In this document: one piece after another, positions 22,105 through 33,009 of the stretch
How positions within the stretch are numbered: the stretch's first letter is position 1
How the letters are laid out: each line of letters starts with the position of its first letter
Assembly: GCF_905171775.1 (NCBI RefSeq)
Contig: NC_053489.1
Span: 243,480,231-243,544,230 of the forward strand
Length of the DNA stretch: 64,000 nt
DNA from: Rana temporaria
Lineage: Eukaryota; Chordata; Amphibia; Anura; Ranidae
Direction: 5' to 3'
Notes under the pieces: generated by a model
The model's input: the letters and a program-made list of their open reading frames with translations, nothing else
Told to the model about the DNA's origin: nothing
Database searches by the model: none
Program-made: the position numbers and the translations under genes

Positions 22105-22540
22105 TACCGTTTCATTTTTTAATATTACACATTAACGTGATACTAAAGCTTTTGAGTTTTTTTTTTTTAAAATAACAAACACGTTCTGCACACAGTGGCC
22201 CCGATCCGCCTCCCCGCATTAGATGACCCCCTCTGGGAAGCTCTCTCCCAAAGGGTGTTACCTTGCGGGCACACTCCTGAGTCATACACTCGGCGTCCAT
22301 AGTCTTAGTGTATGACTCAGCCCTGGCGCCCGTGTCATTGGATTTGATTGACAGCAGCGGGAGCCAATGGCTGCGCTGCTATCAATCTATCCAATCAATT
22401 TCGGGACTCCGTAGAGAGAAGGACGGTGGGGATGCGCCTGTGTAAATTCGGGGCTCAGGTAAGTAAAACGAGGGGGGGGGGGGCTGGGGGCTGGACACTG
22501 CATCTCATGCATTAAGGTGAAAAAACACAACCCCTTTAAA
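22105..22540. repeat. GC-rich interspersed repeat ending CAACCCCTTTAAAG
   Basis: An interior dyad, GAGTCATACACT with AGTGTATGACTCAG, and a second, GATTGACAGCAGCGGGAGCC with GGCTGCGCTGCTATCAATC, show foldback structure. The right end CACAACCCCTTTAAAG is typical of the TTAAAGGGG-type MITEs. The left end is not sharp (near TGATACTAAAGC). Confidence 0.6.
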
Positions 22541-22710
22541 GTATCCATTTATACAGTATAGGCTTTTTGTTCACCACATACTGTCTTCAGAACATTTTAT
22601 ACTGGTTGATTTTTTTTGTTTTGTTTCCACAACAAAAAGTAGGAATATTGAATCAAGTAATTTACTCGGTGAATACATATAGAACAATTGGCGCCTAAAT
22701 TGTGCAGGGC

Positions 22711-22960
22711 ATTAAGTTCACACTGGGGCCGCCCATGCGTTAGTGCTAAAGCGCAGTTAGTTTAAGTGCCGCTTTTCGGCCGCCAGCCTTTTAACCCAAA
22801 AGAAGGGGTTACAAGCACTCCTGTTGTGTCGCTTCCGAACAACTTTTCATTCATTGCAATGGGCAGGGGCATATTTGGAGCACTGTATACATCGCTCCCA
22901 AACCGCCCTAAAGATGCTGCTTGCAGGACTTTTTCTAACGTCTTTTTCTGACACTGTCCT
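22711..22960. repeat. CTTTCACACTG MITE fragment
   Basis: Starts TTCACACTGGGGCCGCCCAT and carries CATTCATTGCAATGGGC and GCTCCCAAACCGCCC as in 18027-18364, then breaks off near a poly-A tract. Confidence 0.6.
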
Positions 22961-23310
22961 TAAAAAAAAAAAAAAAAACTTTTTGGTCACTTGTATTTCT
23001 GGTAAAAGAAATGTAATCATCCCTTGTAATATAAAAAAGCATGGCAATAACTATTAAATGTGAGATCTGTGGGTCAAGAAGACCTCAAATCTCTTTTAAA
23101 CTAAAATGCAACTGTGTGTGTGTGGGGGGGGGGTTCAGTGAGTAAAATAAGTATTTGATCCCCAAGCAAAACATGACTTGGTACTTAGTGGATAAACACT
23201 TGTTGGCAAGCACAGAGGTAAGACATTCCTTGTAGTTGGTTACCAGGTTGCACACATCTCAGGAGGGATTTTTGGTCCACTCTTTACAGATCTTCTCTAA
23301 ATCCTTCAAG

Positions 23311-23734
23311 TACAACTAAAGGCAAAACTTTTATTTTTTGTTTTGGATGGAGTGGAGAGGGATTAGAACACTTGTCAGTTTTTTTGCTGTCTGCCCCGTT
23401 AAGGAGACTGGCCCTCGATTTGTCTTGTTTACCATTATCATTATAAGTGAAAGTAAAAGAAAATGTCAAACTTTGGGTTGTCCCCTAAAAAGTAATACAG
23501 AGGAAATCTTCCAATGGGGACACCAGTTCTGGTGACCTGGGGGTTTTCAAGGAATTCCCTTAATTTTCAAGTATTTCCGTTCACTTCCTGTTTGGCTATG
23601 AGACAGAAAGTGAAGGGAAATCTCCAAAATGGCACACAGATGGCAAAAAAATTTAAAAAAATCTGACAGGGTTTATAACCCTCCCTGGTTCTATCCAAAA
23701 TGGGAAAAAAGTTTTGCCCATAGTTCTACTTTAA
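23311..23734. mobile_element. MITE family R2, copy 2, inside Tc1
   Basis: Shares with 20363-20784 the ordered blocks GGTTGTCCCCTAAAAAGTAAT, AATCTTCCAATGGGGACACC, CACTTCCTGTTTGGC and TGACAGGGTTTATAACCCTC. The host Tc1 sequence resumes at about 23735 with TTTCTTGGCTGCCGCTTGGC. Confidence 0.8.
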
Positions 23735-23799
23735 GGTTTCTTGGCTGCCGCTTGGCAACTCGACGTTTCAGCTGCCTCCATACATTTTCTATAGAAATA

Positions 23800-24214
23800 A
23801 AGCGGAGTTCCACACAAGTGCCTCACCCCCTTACATGCCACGTTTGTTTTTGGGGGGGAGGGAGTGGGGGCTTCGTTAGGAGTGGGACTTCCTGTCCCAC
23901 TTCCTCCTTCTGCCCAGGCGCCACCTAGGTGACTCCTTCTCTCGCCTTAGGCGGCCTCTCCCTTTAGGCGATCTCCTGGGACACGTGACGGGTCCCAGGA
24001 GATCGCCTACTCCGGGAGCGCAGCACGACGCGCGAATGCGGCGTGGGTGCCCAGAGTGGCAATGGAGGCGCCGGCGAAGAGGGGGAAAGGAGCGATGCTC
24101 CGTTCGGCCGCATCGCCGGACCGTGGAACAGGTAAATGTCTGTTTATTAGGAATCAACAGCTACAAAAAGTGGAGCTGCTGACTAATAAACAAAGAAAGG
24201 CTGGAACTCCGCTT
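23800..24214. mobile_element. AAGCGGAG MITE inside Tc1, TA target duplication
   Basis: Element runs from AAGCGGAGTTCCACAC to GGCTGGAACTCCGCTT, flanked by TA at 23798-23799 and 24215-24216. Removing it and one TA restores continuous Tc1 sequence (CTATAGAAA-TA-AGGTCTGCAG). The interior is GC-rich with a GGCGATCTCCTGGGAC / GTCCCAGGAGATCGCC foldback. A TA duplication points to a Tc1/mariner-class mobiliser. Confidence 0.85.
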
Positions 24215-25123
24215 TAAGGTCTGCAGACTTGCTAGGCCACTCCATGACCTTAATGTGCTTTTTCTTGAGCCACTCCTTTGTTGCCTTTGGCGGTATATTT
24301 TGGGTCATTATCATCTTCAGTGTTTTGGCTGAGGGAAGACGGTTCTCATCTGAGATTTTACAATACATGTCCCCGTCCATTGGCACCTCAATGTGGCAAA
24401 GTCGGCCTGTACATTATTAGTAGAGAGATGGCCCCGAAGCATGTTTTCACCTCCATGCTTGGTTGTAGTGATGGTGTTCATAGGCTCTCATAGTCAGCAT
24501 TTTACTTCCTCCTAACATTGAGAGCCGAGTTAATGCCAAAGAGCTACATTTTTGTCTCATCTGACCAGAGAATTTTTTCTCAATCCTTCTCTGCATCATT
24601 TAGATGTTCATTGGCATGACTGTACATGTGCCTTCTTGAGGAGGGGTCCCAAATGACTTGAGATCATTCACAAACTCGTCCCATGTAGTTCTGGGCTGAT
24701 CCCTCACTTTTTTCATGATCATCCTTACCCAATGAGGCAAAGCCTTGCATAGAGCTTCAGACCAGGGGCAATTGATGGTTATTTAGTATTTCTTCCATTT
24801 GCAAGTAATCGCTTCCAACAGTTGTCTCACCAAGCTTCTTGCTGATTTTGTCTTGTAACCCATTCCAGCCCCCTTTGACAGCTCTTTGGATGGTGGGTTT
24901 GAATAGAAGAGATTCTTTGGACAGTTGTCTTTTATACGCATAACAAATTGTAGTTGGGAGCACCAGCACCTTCTTAAATTGACAGGACTAATCTGTGTAC
25001 CTCATGAGCAGCATACACTGTAGCCAGTCTGTGTGAGCCAGAATTATTGTTGGTTGGTAGGGGATCAAATACTTATTTTACTCACTGAACTGCAACTGAT
25101 TTAACTCCCCCCATAGGTTGTTT

Positions 25124-25812
25124 CTCAACCACTTGCCGACCATATAGCTTCTATATACGGCGGCAAGGTGGCTCTGCTGCGCAGGAACACATACCTAATA
25201 TGTGATCCTGCACTTCCGGGTCTGGGGCGTGAACAGGGGTTTGCCTATGTAAACAAGCAGATCACCATTCTGCCAGTAGGAAAGGGCACATTTTTTAGCA
25301 CTGGTCCCCAAAAAGTGTCAGTGTCCGATTTGTCTGACAAAATATCGCAGTCCCGCTAGATCGCTGTCATTACTAGCTAAAGGAATAAATGAATAAAAAT
25401 ATCCCATAGATTTGTAGATGCTATAACTTTTGCGCAAACCAATCAATACATGCTTTTTGCTATTTTTTTTTTTTTAAACAAAAATATGTAGCAGAATACT
25501 AAATTCATGAAGAAATGTATTTATTATTTTAATTTTTTTAATTTTTTTTTATTTTATTGGATGTGTTTTATAGCAGAAAGTAAAAAAATACTGTTTCTTT
25601 TTCAAAACTGTCAGCCCATTTTTCTTTATAGCGCAAAAAATAAAAACCAGAGGTGATTAAATACCACCAAATGAAAGCATGAAAAAAGGGCATACATTTT
25701 ATTTGGGTACATCGTTGCACGACTGCGCAATTGTCAGTTTAAGTAACGCAGTTCCGTATGACAAATAATGGCCTGGTCATTAAAGGGAGTAAATCTTCTG
25801 GAGATCAAGTGG
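25124..25812 (+). repeat. ACCACTT-end interspersed repeat, 0.69-kb copy
   Basis: Begins AACCACTTGCCGACCATATA and ends GAGATCAAGTGGTTAA. The 3' block ATGGCCTGGTCATTAAAGGG is the one seen again to the right of the LINE at 7230-7260. AT-rich tail sequences (GCAGAAAGTAAAAAAATA) are shared with 52155-53112. Confidence 0.75.
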
Positions 25813-26102
25813 TTAATACGTATCGGTATTTTATTCCTTCTACAAAGATGCAAAAGAAGGTGCTGCTCTTATTGGCTTTGCATAGTAATTTACCGATTCT
25901 TAACTTTTTGATCACAGAATTATGGAATCATTTTATTTTTTTCCCTGTTGTCTCAATGTGGAAAATACAAGCCCATATTTTGGTGTTGCATGCTAATGAT
26001 CCACTGTATATTCTGATACTTAATAGAAGTTAAGAATGGCACCTGGACTCAGGACATTGTTAGGTTGGATATTTGATAATTTTTTTATATTTTATCCTGT
26101 AG

Positions 26103-26246
26103 GGCACTAAAAGAACCAAAGGAGCTAAACTTTATATTTGGTGTGAATATCGAAGAGCGGGAGCTGGATGGCATGTTTGTGTACAACTGCAGCCGCTTAA
26201 TTAAAATGTATGAGAAAGTTGGCCCTCAGCTTTCAGAGGTCGGAGT
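26103..26246 (+). CDS. morc2: morc2 exon 10 of window
   Basis: Encodes ALKEPKELNFIFGVNIEERE, then LDGMFVYNCSRLIKMYEKVG and PQLSEVG. It matches human 359-403; LNF-FGVNIE and MF-YNCSRLIKMYEKVGPQL are essentially unchanged. The end, SEVG plus a split Val, differs from human EGGM and accounts for one extra residue. The acceptor is TATCCTGTAG and the donor GTAAGT. Confidence 0.96.
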
Positions 26247-27131
26247 GTAAGTACCAACCAGCTTTTTTTCATTTGATAACGTACACTTTTGGGTTAATTT
26301 ACAAGCTTGCAGGTCTCTGACAACAGTTCCTGGAATTCATAAAGACTGGCACGGACAGATTTTGCAAAACTGTCATGTGTTCTTAAAGGTTAAATGTATG
26401 TACCTGTCTAGAACTTGAACTGGGGGCACACTGCGCCACTTTTAGATCGCATACGAAACACTTTTGAAAAATCTGCCTGTGCCAGTTTCTTTCTCTGTAT
26501 GCTAAAAGAGTTAGTCTTACTTGGCTCCACCTTCGTAAGCTTTGAACTATAGGTAAAATCTGTGTTATGTTGAATTTGGCACATTCATTGCACCACAATA
26601 TAAAAGTGGATATACATGAATTTGCTTTCAGAATCAGAAATGTCACATATGCTTTATGAATTTGGCACAATACATTAACCAGAGGAATTAATGCCAAAAA
26701 AGTGGCAGATCAACTTTATTAAATACCCCCCCCCCCCCCCACTAAGTTTAGCCAAACGGTAATAACAGCAGGTGGCTGGAGGAGTCTCAGCCCAGCTCAG
26801 TAAGTGGTTTTATGGTGGTGCCTTATACAGTTCATACCTCCTTGAAAATTTTCCAAATTTTTTCATGTTCCAACCAAAACCGTAAATGTATTTTATTGGG
26901 ATTTTATGTGATAGACCAACGCAAAGTGGCACATAATTGTGAAGTGGAAGGAAATTGATAAATGGTTTAATTATTTTTATATATATATATATTTATATTT
27001 AATTAGATCTCTGTAATATATATCTGTAAAGTGTGGCATGCATTTTATTTCAGCCCCCTTTACTCTGATACCCCTAACTCAAATCTAGTGGAACCAATTG
27101 CCTTAAGAGGTCTATTTATTAGTAAATAGTC

Positions 27132-27874
27132 CATGGGCCAGATTCAGGTAGCTCGGCGCATCTTTGTGCGGGCGTAGCGCATCTCATATGCGCTACGCCG
27201 ACGTAACATTGAGAGGCGAGAGCAGTATTCACAAAGCACTCGCTCCCTACGTTGTGCCAGTAAATTGGCCGGCGTAAGCCCGCCTAATTCAAAGTAGGAA
27301 GGAAGTGGGCGTGATCCATTTAAATGAAGCTTGACCCCATGCAAATGATGGGCCGAATGAACGTCGCATGCGCCGTCCCGTGGACGCATCCCAGTGCGCA
27401 TGCTCACAATCACGTTGAAAATACTCCATAAGATACGTTGAATCACTGCCTACGACGTGACGTAACTTAAGCCCAGCCCTATTCACGTACTACTACGTAA
27501 ACTACGTAAAATACGACGGCTGTTCCCTGGTCCATACCTTAACATGTCTTACCCCGCTTTAGGAGGGATAACTTTACGCCGGACATAAGCCTTACGTAAA
27601 TCACGTATAAGAATGCGCCAGGCGCAAGTACGTTCCTGAATCGGCGTATCTCCCTCATTTGCATATTCAAATCGTAAATCAATGGAAGCGCCCCTTGCGG
27701 CCAGCGTAAATATGCGCCCACGATACGACTGCATAGGAAACTTACGTCGGTCGGAAGAAGCCTATTTTCAGGCGTATCTAGTTCTGTGGGCACGGCGCAC
27801 AGATACGACGGCGCACACTTGCACGGCGTATCTCGAGATACTTCGGCGTAAGTGCTACGTGAATCCGGGCCCAT
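27132..27874. mobile_element. Non-autonomous element, GGGCCAGATTCA ends, inside Tc1
   Basis: Starts GGGCCAGATTCAGGTAGC and ends GCTACGTGAATCCGGGCCC. It is rich in TACGTAA, GGCGTA and CGCGC-type blocks and has a GGGCGTAGCGCA / TGCGCTACGCC hairpin near its left end. Tc1 sequence continues across it (AATAGTCCAT, then GTGTGTAATTTAATC), with a 2-3-bp target duplication. Overlapping GC-rich frames on the minus strand are not genes. Confidence 0.8.
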
Positions 27875-28232
27875 GTGTGTAATTTAATCTCCGTATAAAT
27901 GCTACTGTTCTGTGAAGTCCTAATAGGTTTGTTAGAGAACCTTGGTAAACAAGCAGCATCATGAAGGCCAAGGAACACACCAGACAGGTGAGGGCTAAAG
28001 TTGTGGAGAGGTTTAAAGCAGGTTAGGTTATAAAAATTATCCAAAGTTTGGAACAAACTCGCAGAGCTATTCAATCCAACGTCCGAAATGGAAAGAGAGT
28101 GGCACAACTGCAAACCTACCAAGACATGATCGTCCACATAAACTGACAATCCAGGCAAGGAAAGCGTTAATCGGAGAAGCAGCCAAGAGGCCCATGGTAA
28201 ATCTGTAGGAACTGCAGAGATCCACAGCTCAG

Positions 28233-28595
28233 GTGGGAAAGTCTGTTCACAGGACTACTATTAGTCGTGCACTCCACAAATCTGGCATTTATAGAAGAGG
28301 GGCAAGAAGAAAGCCATTGTTGAAAGAAAGCCATAAGAAGTCCTGTTTGCAGTTTGCAAGAAGCCATGTTGGGGACACAGCAATTATGTGGAAGAAGGTG
28401 TTCGCATCAGATGAGACCAAAATGTTACTTTTTGGCCTAAAAGTAAAACGCTATGTGTGGCGGAAAACTAACACTGTACATCACCCTGAACACACCAACC
28501 CCACCGTGAAACGTGGTGGCATCATATTGTGGGGATGCTTTTCTTTTCAGCAGAGACAGGGAAGATGGATGGAGCCAAATACAGAGAAATCTTAG
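28233..28595 (+). pseudogene. Tc1 transposase fragment
   Basis: A 120-codon open frame from the central part of a Tc1-family DD34E transposase: HRTTISRALHKSGIYRRGAR belongs to the DNA-binding region, and FASDETKMLLFGLK carries the first catalytic Asp. The motif GGIILWGCFS follows. The frame is lost at about 28560, 50 bp before the next insertion. The N-terminal part upstream (27960-28230) is out of frame. Confidence 0.88.
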
Positions 28596-28608
28596 AAGTA
28601 AACCTGTT

Positions 28609-29365
28609 ATGCCGCGTACTCACGATCGGAAATTCTGACAACAAAAAAGTGGCTATTTTTCCAACGGAATGTTGGCTTAAACTTGTGTTGCATACACACG
28701 GTCACACAAATGCTGTCGGAAATTTCGACAGTCAAGAACGCTGTGACAAACAAAACTGACAAGCCGAGAAAAATTTAAAGCGGAGGTCCACCCTAAATTT
28801 TTTTTTTTTACAAGCCAGCAGCTACAAATACTTTTAAAAAAAATGGAAACTTGCCTGTCCAGCATGCCCGCAATGTCGTCAGACGAGGCAGAGCAATCGC
28901 TTGGTCCTCAGATGCTGCCGCGGCCATGCTCACTGCCCTGTTCCCTACTGCGAATGGGTGAGTAGGGCGGCATGCCATCAAAGGTCTCGCTCTCTGAGAC
29001 ATCAGGGGGGACGGAAAGTGGCGTAGATTCCCACGGGAGTTTATGCCCGGAAGTGGGTGCAAATACCTGTCTTATTCAGGTATCTGCACCCCCCTCCCCC
29101 CTGAAAGGTGCCAAATGTGACACCAGAGGGGGGAGGGTTCCAAAAAGCAGAAGTTCAATTTTTGGGTGGAACTCCGCTTTGAGTTGAGTAATTCCGAGCA
29201 TGCGTGGAATTTTGTGCGTCTGAATTGCATACAGACGATCGGAATTTCCGACAAGAACTTTTCTTGTCGGAAAAATTGAGAACCAGTTTTCAAATTTTTG
29301 CTGTCGGAAATTTCGAGAGAGAGTCAGATGGAGCCTACACACCGAACTTTTCTTGTTGGAAAGTC
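28609..29365. mobile_element. Non-autonomous element with GCGTACNCACGATCGG end, inside Tc1
   Basis: Left end TGCCGCGTACTCACGATCGG; the right end is CCGAACTTTTCTTGTTGGAAA, a looser complement. The blocks ATGCTGTCGGAAATTTCGAC and its complements recur inside. Before and after it the Tc1 sequence is continuous (AAGTAAACCTGTTA, then GTCTGCAGAAGACTTGAG). It is itself interrupted by the MITE at 28778-29180. Confidence 0.75.
28778..29180. mobile_element. AAGCGGAG MITE nested at third level
   Basis: Runs from AAGCGGAGGTCCACCC to GGGTGGAACTCCGCTT. It carries TGCCTGTCCAGCATGCCCGC and CCTCCCCCCTGAAAGGTGCC. Flanked by TA on the left and TG (a decayed TA) on the right. It lies inside 28609-29365, which lies inside the Tc1 element. 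Confidence 0.85.
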
Positions 29366-29451
29366 TGCAGAAGACTTGAGATGGAGGTTCACCTTGCAGC
29401 AGGACAATGATTCTAAACATACAGCCAGAGCTGCAATGGAATGCTTTAGAT

Positions 29452-30214
29452 TAGGGTTGTCCCGATACCACTTTTTAAGACCGAGTACTAAGGACTAAGT
29501 ACCGATACTTTTTTTTCCAAGTACTCGCCGATACCGAATACCGATACTTTTTTTTTAATCTCATGTGACAGCGGCACATGTGTCAGTCGTGTTGTTTTTT
29601 TTTTTATTTTATTTTTTATCTTTAACAATTTGTTTTTAATTTTTTACAATTTTTTTTTTTTTTTACAATCTTTATTTATAAGGCTTTCTTTTTTTTTTTT
29701 TTTTTTTTTTTTTAAGGGGGGGGGGGGGGGGGGGCCGTGTCAGTGTGTGTTTGTTTGTTTTTTTTTTGTTTTCTACAATAATTTTTTATTTTATTTTTTT
29801 CAGCCCTGTTGGGGGGCTTTGGTGAGATATCAGGGGTCTTAACTGACCTCTGACATCTCTCCTTTGAGACAGGGAAAGGTACTAAGGACACATGTTCCCC
29901 AGTCCCTTTCTCAGCAGCATCAGCTGCGCTGAAAATGAATGGAGTGAAGACAGTGTCTTCTCCATTCATAAACTGAAACATTGTAAACACAGGTTATGAT
30001 GTTTCAGTTATGTGAATAGACAGTCAGTGATCACTCACTCTGTCTATTCGGAGCAGTAAGGAGACGGATTTACCGGCTCCTACCCCACTCTCCATCCTGA
30101 CATTTCCAGGGGGTGGAGGAGGAGCACGGAAGGGGAGAGATACACGGTGGGAGAGAGAAACACGGCAGGGGACATGGAGTACTCGGGCAAATGCTTGGTA
30201 TCGGGACAACCCTA
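29452..30214. mobile_element. hAT-like non-autonomous element inside Tc1
   Basis: Terminal inverted repeats TAGGGTTGTCCCGATACC and GGTATCGGGACAACCCTA are perfect over 18 bp. The 8-bp flanks CTTTAGAT (29444-29451) and GTTTAGAT (30215-30222) differ at one base, which fits the 8-bp duplication of hAT elements. The interior has long T and G runs (29690-29734) and an ATGTTTCAGTT-type dyad but no transposase. Confidence 0.88.
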
Positions 30215-30436
30215 GTTTAGATCAAAGCATATTCATGTGTTTAGAATGGCCCAGACCTAAATCTAATTGAGAATATGTGGAAAAATTGCTGTTGAGACGC
30301 TCTCCATCCAATCTGACAGATCTTGAGATATTTTGCAAAGAAGAATGGGCAAAAAATGCAAAGCTGGTAGAGACATCCCCAAATAGACTTGCAGCTGTAA
30401 TTGCAGCAAAAGGTGGTTCTACAAAGTATTGACACT

Positions 30437-30439
<3 letters not shown>

Positions 30440-30484
<45 letters not shown>
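30440..30484. repeat. (CA)n(TA)n microsatellite in Tc1 3' end
   Basis: About 17 CA units followed by five TA units, in the 3' non-coding part of the Tc1 element. Confidence 0.95.
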
Positions 30485-30485
<1 letters not shown>

Positions 30486-30890
30486 ATTTGTAAAAAATGT
30501 TTTTATCGCTTAAAATACATTTACATTATTGGTTGTAACCTAACAAAATGTGGAAAATTTCAAGGGGCATGGATACTTTTTCAAGACACTGTATACTATG
30601 TACACAGTATTGATCATGTATTTGTAAATGGTTCGTTTCCTGGAGCATCAAATTATAGTGAAAACATGCATTATGAAGTGGCAGAAAGTTGGGAATATTG
30701 CTAAAATCGACAGCTTGTTTGTTTATCACTTATGCGAGCAGGGGTATTGTGTGTGACTTTAACTGGCAATGTTTTCCTTTTTTAGAAGGTTTCAAAGGAT
30801 TTTTTTTTTTTTTTTTTTAATTCTCTTACCTGCTACAAAATACTTTTTTGCAGTTGGTTGCAGTCTTGTTGGGAAGTCTAAGGCCCCTTT

Positions 30891-31052
30891 CACACTGGGG
30901 CGGGAGGTGCGGTGGCGGTATAGCGATGCTATTTTTAGCGGCACTATACCGTCGGAATTGCGGCAGTATTCGGCCGCTAGCGGTGCGGTTTTAACACCCA
31001 CTAGCTAGTGTAAGAGCGTCTGCAAAGCGCTCCAGTGTGAAAGGGGTCTAAG
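30891..31052. mobile_element. Short MITE with CCCCTTTCACACTGG ends
   Basis: Starts AAGGCCCCTTTCACACTGG and ends CCAGTGTGAAAGGGGTCTAA. The interior includes GGCGGTATAGCG and CGCTATACC-type complements. Complete and about 160 bp long. Confidence 0.8.
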
Positions 31053-31204
31053 TGACTTCAGTTAACAATTTTGTTGCCAATCCACACAAGAAAATACATA
31101 ATATAACCTCACTATACACTTTGAAGAAGTCAAAGAGTAAAAATGATATCTGAGAACAGTGCATTTTCTGTATTTTTTTTATGTTATGGAACATTCTTTT
31201 CTAG

Positions 31205-31359
31205 GGCCTGTGGAGGTGTAGTGGGAGTAGTTGATGTCCCCTATCTTGTCCTGGAACCTACACACAACAAACAGGACTTTGCAGATGCAAAGGAGTACAA
31301 ACACCTTTTGAAAGCTATGGGGGAGCACTTGGCACAATATTGGAAAGACATTGGCATCG
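31205..31359 (+). CDS. morc2: morc2 exon 11 of window: contains T424 equivalent
   Basis: Encodes ACGGVVGVVDVPYLVLEPTH, then NKQDFADAKEYKHLLKAMGE and HLAQYWKDIGI. The Thr of EPTHNK matches human T424, mutated in a spinal muscular atrophy-like disorder; it is conserved. Nearly identical to human apart from a few conservative changes. The acceptor is TTCTTTTCTAG and the donor GTGAGT. The following intron contains the large DIRS element. Confidence 0.97.
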
Positions 31360-31475
31360 GTGAGTTGTTTACAAATACTGAGGTAAAAAATTACTGAATG
31401 TTACTTCTAGACATTTTGGTGAACTCACGCTAAAGGTTGATTTTTATTTTTTATCTGGGTTTTTCTCTTTCGTTC

Positions 31476-31645
31476 ATAGACGGACACAGCCTTCATTGAC
31501 CTTAGGGTTATGCTTCTTCCTACCAGGAGATTTAGGCAGAATTCTACAGCACTTAAGGTGTTAAAAACTTTCCTTCATGCCGCTCCTCCCAGGGGGCGTG
31601 GCTCCCCCAGGCATAACCCCCACTCTGCTCTAGCAGCTTCAGTTT
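31476..31645 (+). repeat. DIRS-a left inverted terminal repeat
   Basis: From TTCATAGACGGACACAGCC to TAGCAGCTTCAGTT, the exact reverse complement of 36850-37019 as far as I can read. Each terminus carries GGGGGCGTGGCTCCCCC, a short internal hairpin. Confidence 0.92.
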
Positions 31646-32257
31646 GTTTTCTGCCTAACGACAGGAGGTCAAGGCTATCTCTGGAGTTCCTGGACTCTGG
31701 AGTTTTTTTCTGGCGATTTTTCTCGCTTTTTTTATTATTTTGTTCCTGCATTTTTGAATCCTGCGATTCTTCTATCAACAGCCGACTGGGTGACAGGCTG
31801 GGTCCTCGACCCTTGTAGTCCCCCCATGTTCGGCCTTCGAGCGTGTGCCGGCCCTCAGCTCAGCTTTGGGACGTCCACGACAGGCCCCATTGCTCCAGGG
31901 GCGGCCGGGGAACTTTGGTTCTAGGGCACACATATGACCGGTCTCTATGGCTTTGTCACAGTGTGTCTGGCCGACAGCCATGCCGTTTACGGACGTTGGT
32001 TCTGTCTGGGATACCTCCAGCCGGGTAGTCGCAGGACAGGTAAGTAGTGGCCCCTTACTCATGTAAGTGGTCTGGCTGGTGGTTTCCCTGGGGAGGTCGA
32101 CTGAGGGTCCGCCCTGCTTTCCTCTCTCCCCTTCCTCTCCCTCCTTCCCCTGACTGGGTAGTGGCTGTGAAGGGGGGCCTCCTGGGTTTTCTTTGTTACC
32201 ACCGGGGCCCGTGTGTTGTTGGGGGACTATGTTGTTACTCTGGGGGGTGCTGCTGTG

Positions 32258-32555
32258 TGCTGCTGTGTTCTATGAGGTAATTTTTACCTCAGACAGCGGC
32301 CGTCTTGGAAATCTCCTTGGTAACGCTGTGATTCTTTTCTGAGGTAACAGACAAAGCAGTCAGTGCTGCTGTGTTCTATGAGGTAATTTTTACCTCAGAC
32401 AGCGGCCGTCTTGGAAATCTCCTTGGTAACGCTGTGATTCTTTTCTAAATGTGACAGACAAAGCAGTCAGTGCTGCTGTGTTCTATGAGGTAATTTTTAC
32501 CTCAGATGGTGGCCATCTTGGAAATCTCCTTGGTAACGATGTGATTCTTCCCTGA
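32258..32555 (+). repeat. Tandem repeat of about 110 bp, three units, in DIRS-a leader
   Basis: Units begin TGCTGCTGTGTTCTATGAGG at about 32258, 32364 and 32471, and carry GGAAATCTCCTTGGTAACG. The third unit has diverged (GATGGTGGCCATCTTGG). The related element at 55590 has a single unit, so the array expanded in this lineage or contracted in the other. Confidence 0.88.
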
Positions 32556-33009
32556 GATGACTCGGCACAGCCTCTGGTCAGTTTTAGTGCTGTTACAGTT
32601 TTAGTGCTGTGAATCTTCCATGAGGTGAATACACATCACAGTCAGCACATCAGAGCACACCTGAGGTTTTTCAGCTCCCTCTGCAGCTGGGTGAGGTGGT
32701 GAATACCGGGGGCCCCCATGCTCTGCAATAGCAGCAAGGAGGTGACCAGTGGGTTTTTTTTTTTTTTTTGTCCTGCCTTGCAGGGTGGGTGACTCAGCGC
32801 TGACACTATGGAACTCAAGCTATGCCTGAGTTAACCCTTAACGCCCCTCCCCCTGCCACATCTGTTATGTTGGCTGTCCTGGGTTTCTTGCCAGGTTTGA
32901 AGCAGCTAGTGCCCGGATGGGGGGTAAAAAAGCGCCCCCTCCCTGAAGCCTGCTTCTGGGGATGACACAGAATCGCTGTTTTTTTCTGGTTCTGTTATGT
33001 CAGAGGCTG

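Larger units (their letters stand above)
23136..25089 (-). mobile_element. Tc1-like transposon, reverse strand, with two insertions
   Basis: The terminal inverted repeats read CAGTGAGTAAAATAAGTATT at 23136 and AATACTTATTTTACTCACTG at 25070-25089. On the minus strand the interior encodes a broken DD34E transposase: ATKEWLKKKHIKVMEWPS lies near 24290-24235, the motif derived from CTGGTCAGATGAGACAAAAA near 24570, and N-terminal remnants at 24757-24969. Two MITEs (23311-23734 and 23800-24214) interrupt its 3' part. Many stops and frame breaks make it inactive. The flanking TA is degraded. Confidence 0.9.
26828..30591 (+). mobile_element. Tc1-like transposon split by three insertions
   Basis: A Tc1-type element flanked by TA at 26826-26827 and 30592-30593. 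The right inverted end (CATGGATACTTTTTCAAGACACTG) is complete; the left end has lost part of it (CAGT joins straight to TCATACCTCC). The transposase frame is in pieces. The first catalytic Asp (SDET, codon 28410-28412), the second Asp (QQDND, codon 29403-29405) and the Glu (LIENMW, codon 30269-30271) are now in three separate segments. Insertions lie at 27132-27874, 28609-29365 and 29452-30214. The element is inactive. Confidence 0.92.

Noticed and set aside
27144..27874. Several overlapping open frames on both strands in GC-rich DNA
   Set aside because: They lie within a non-coding element with inverted ends inside Tc1; frames exist on both strands because stop codons are rare in this composition.
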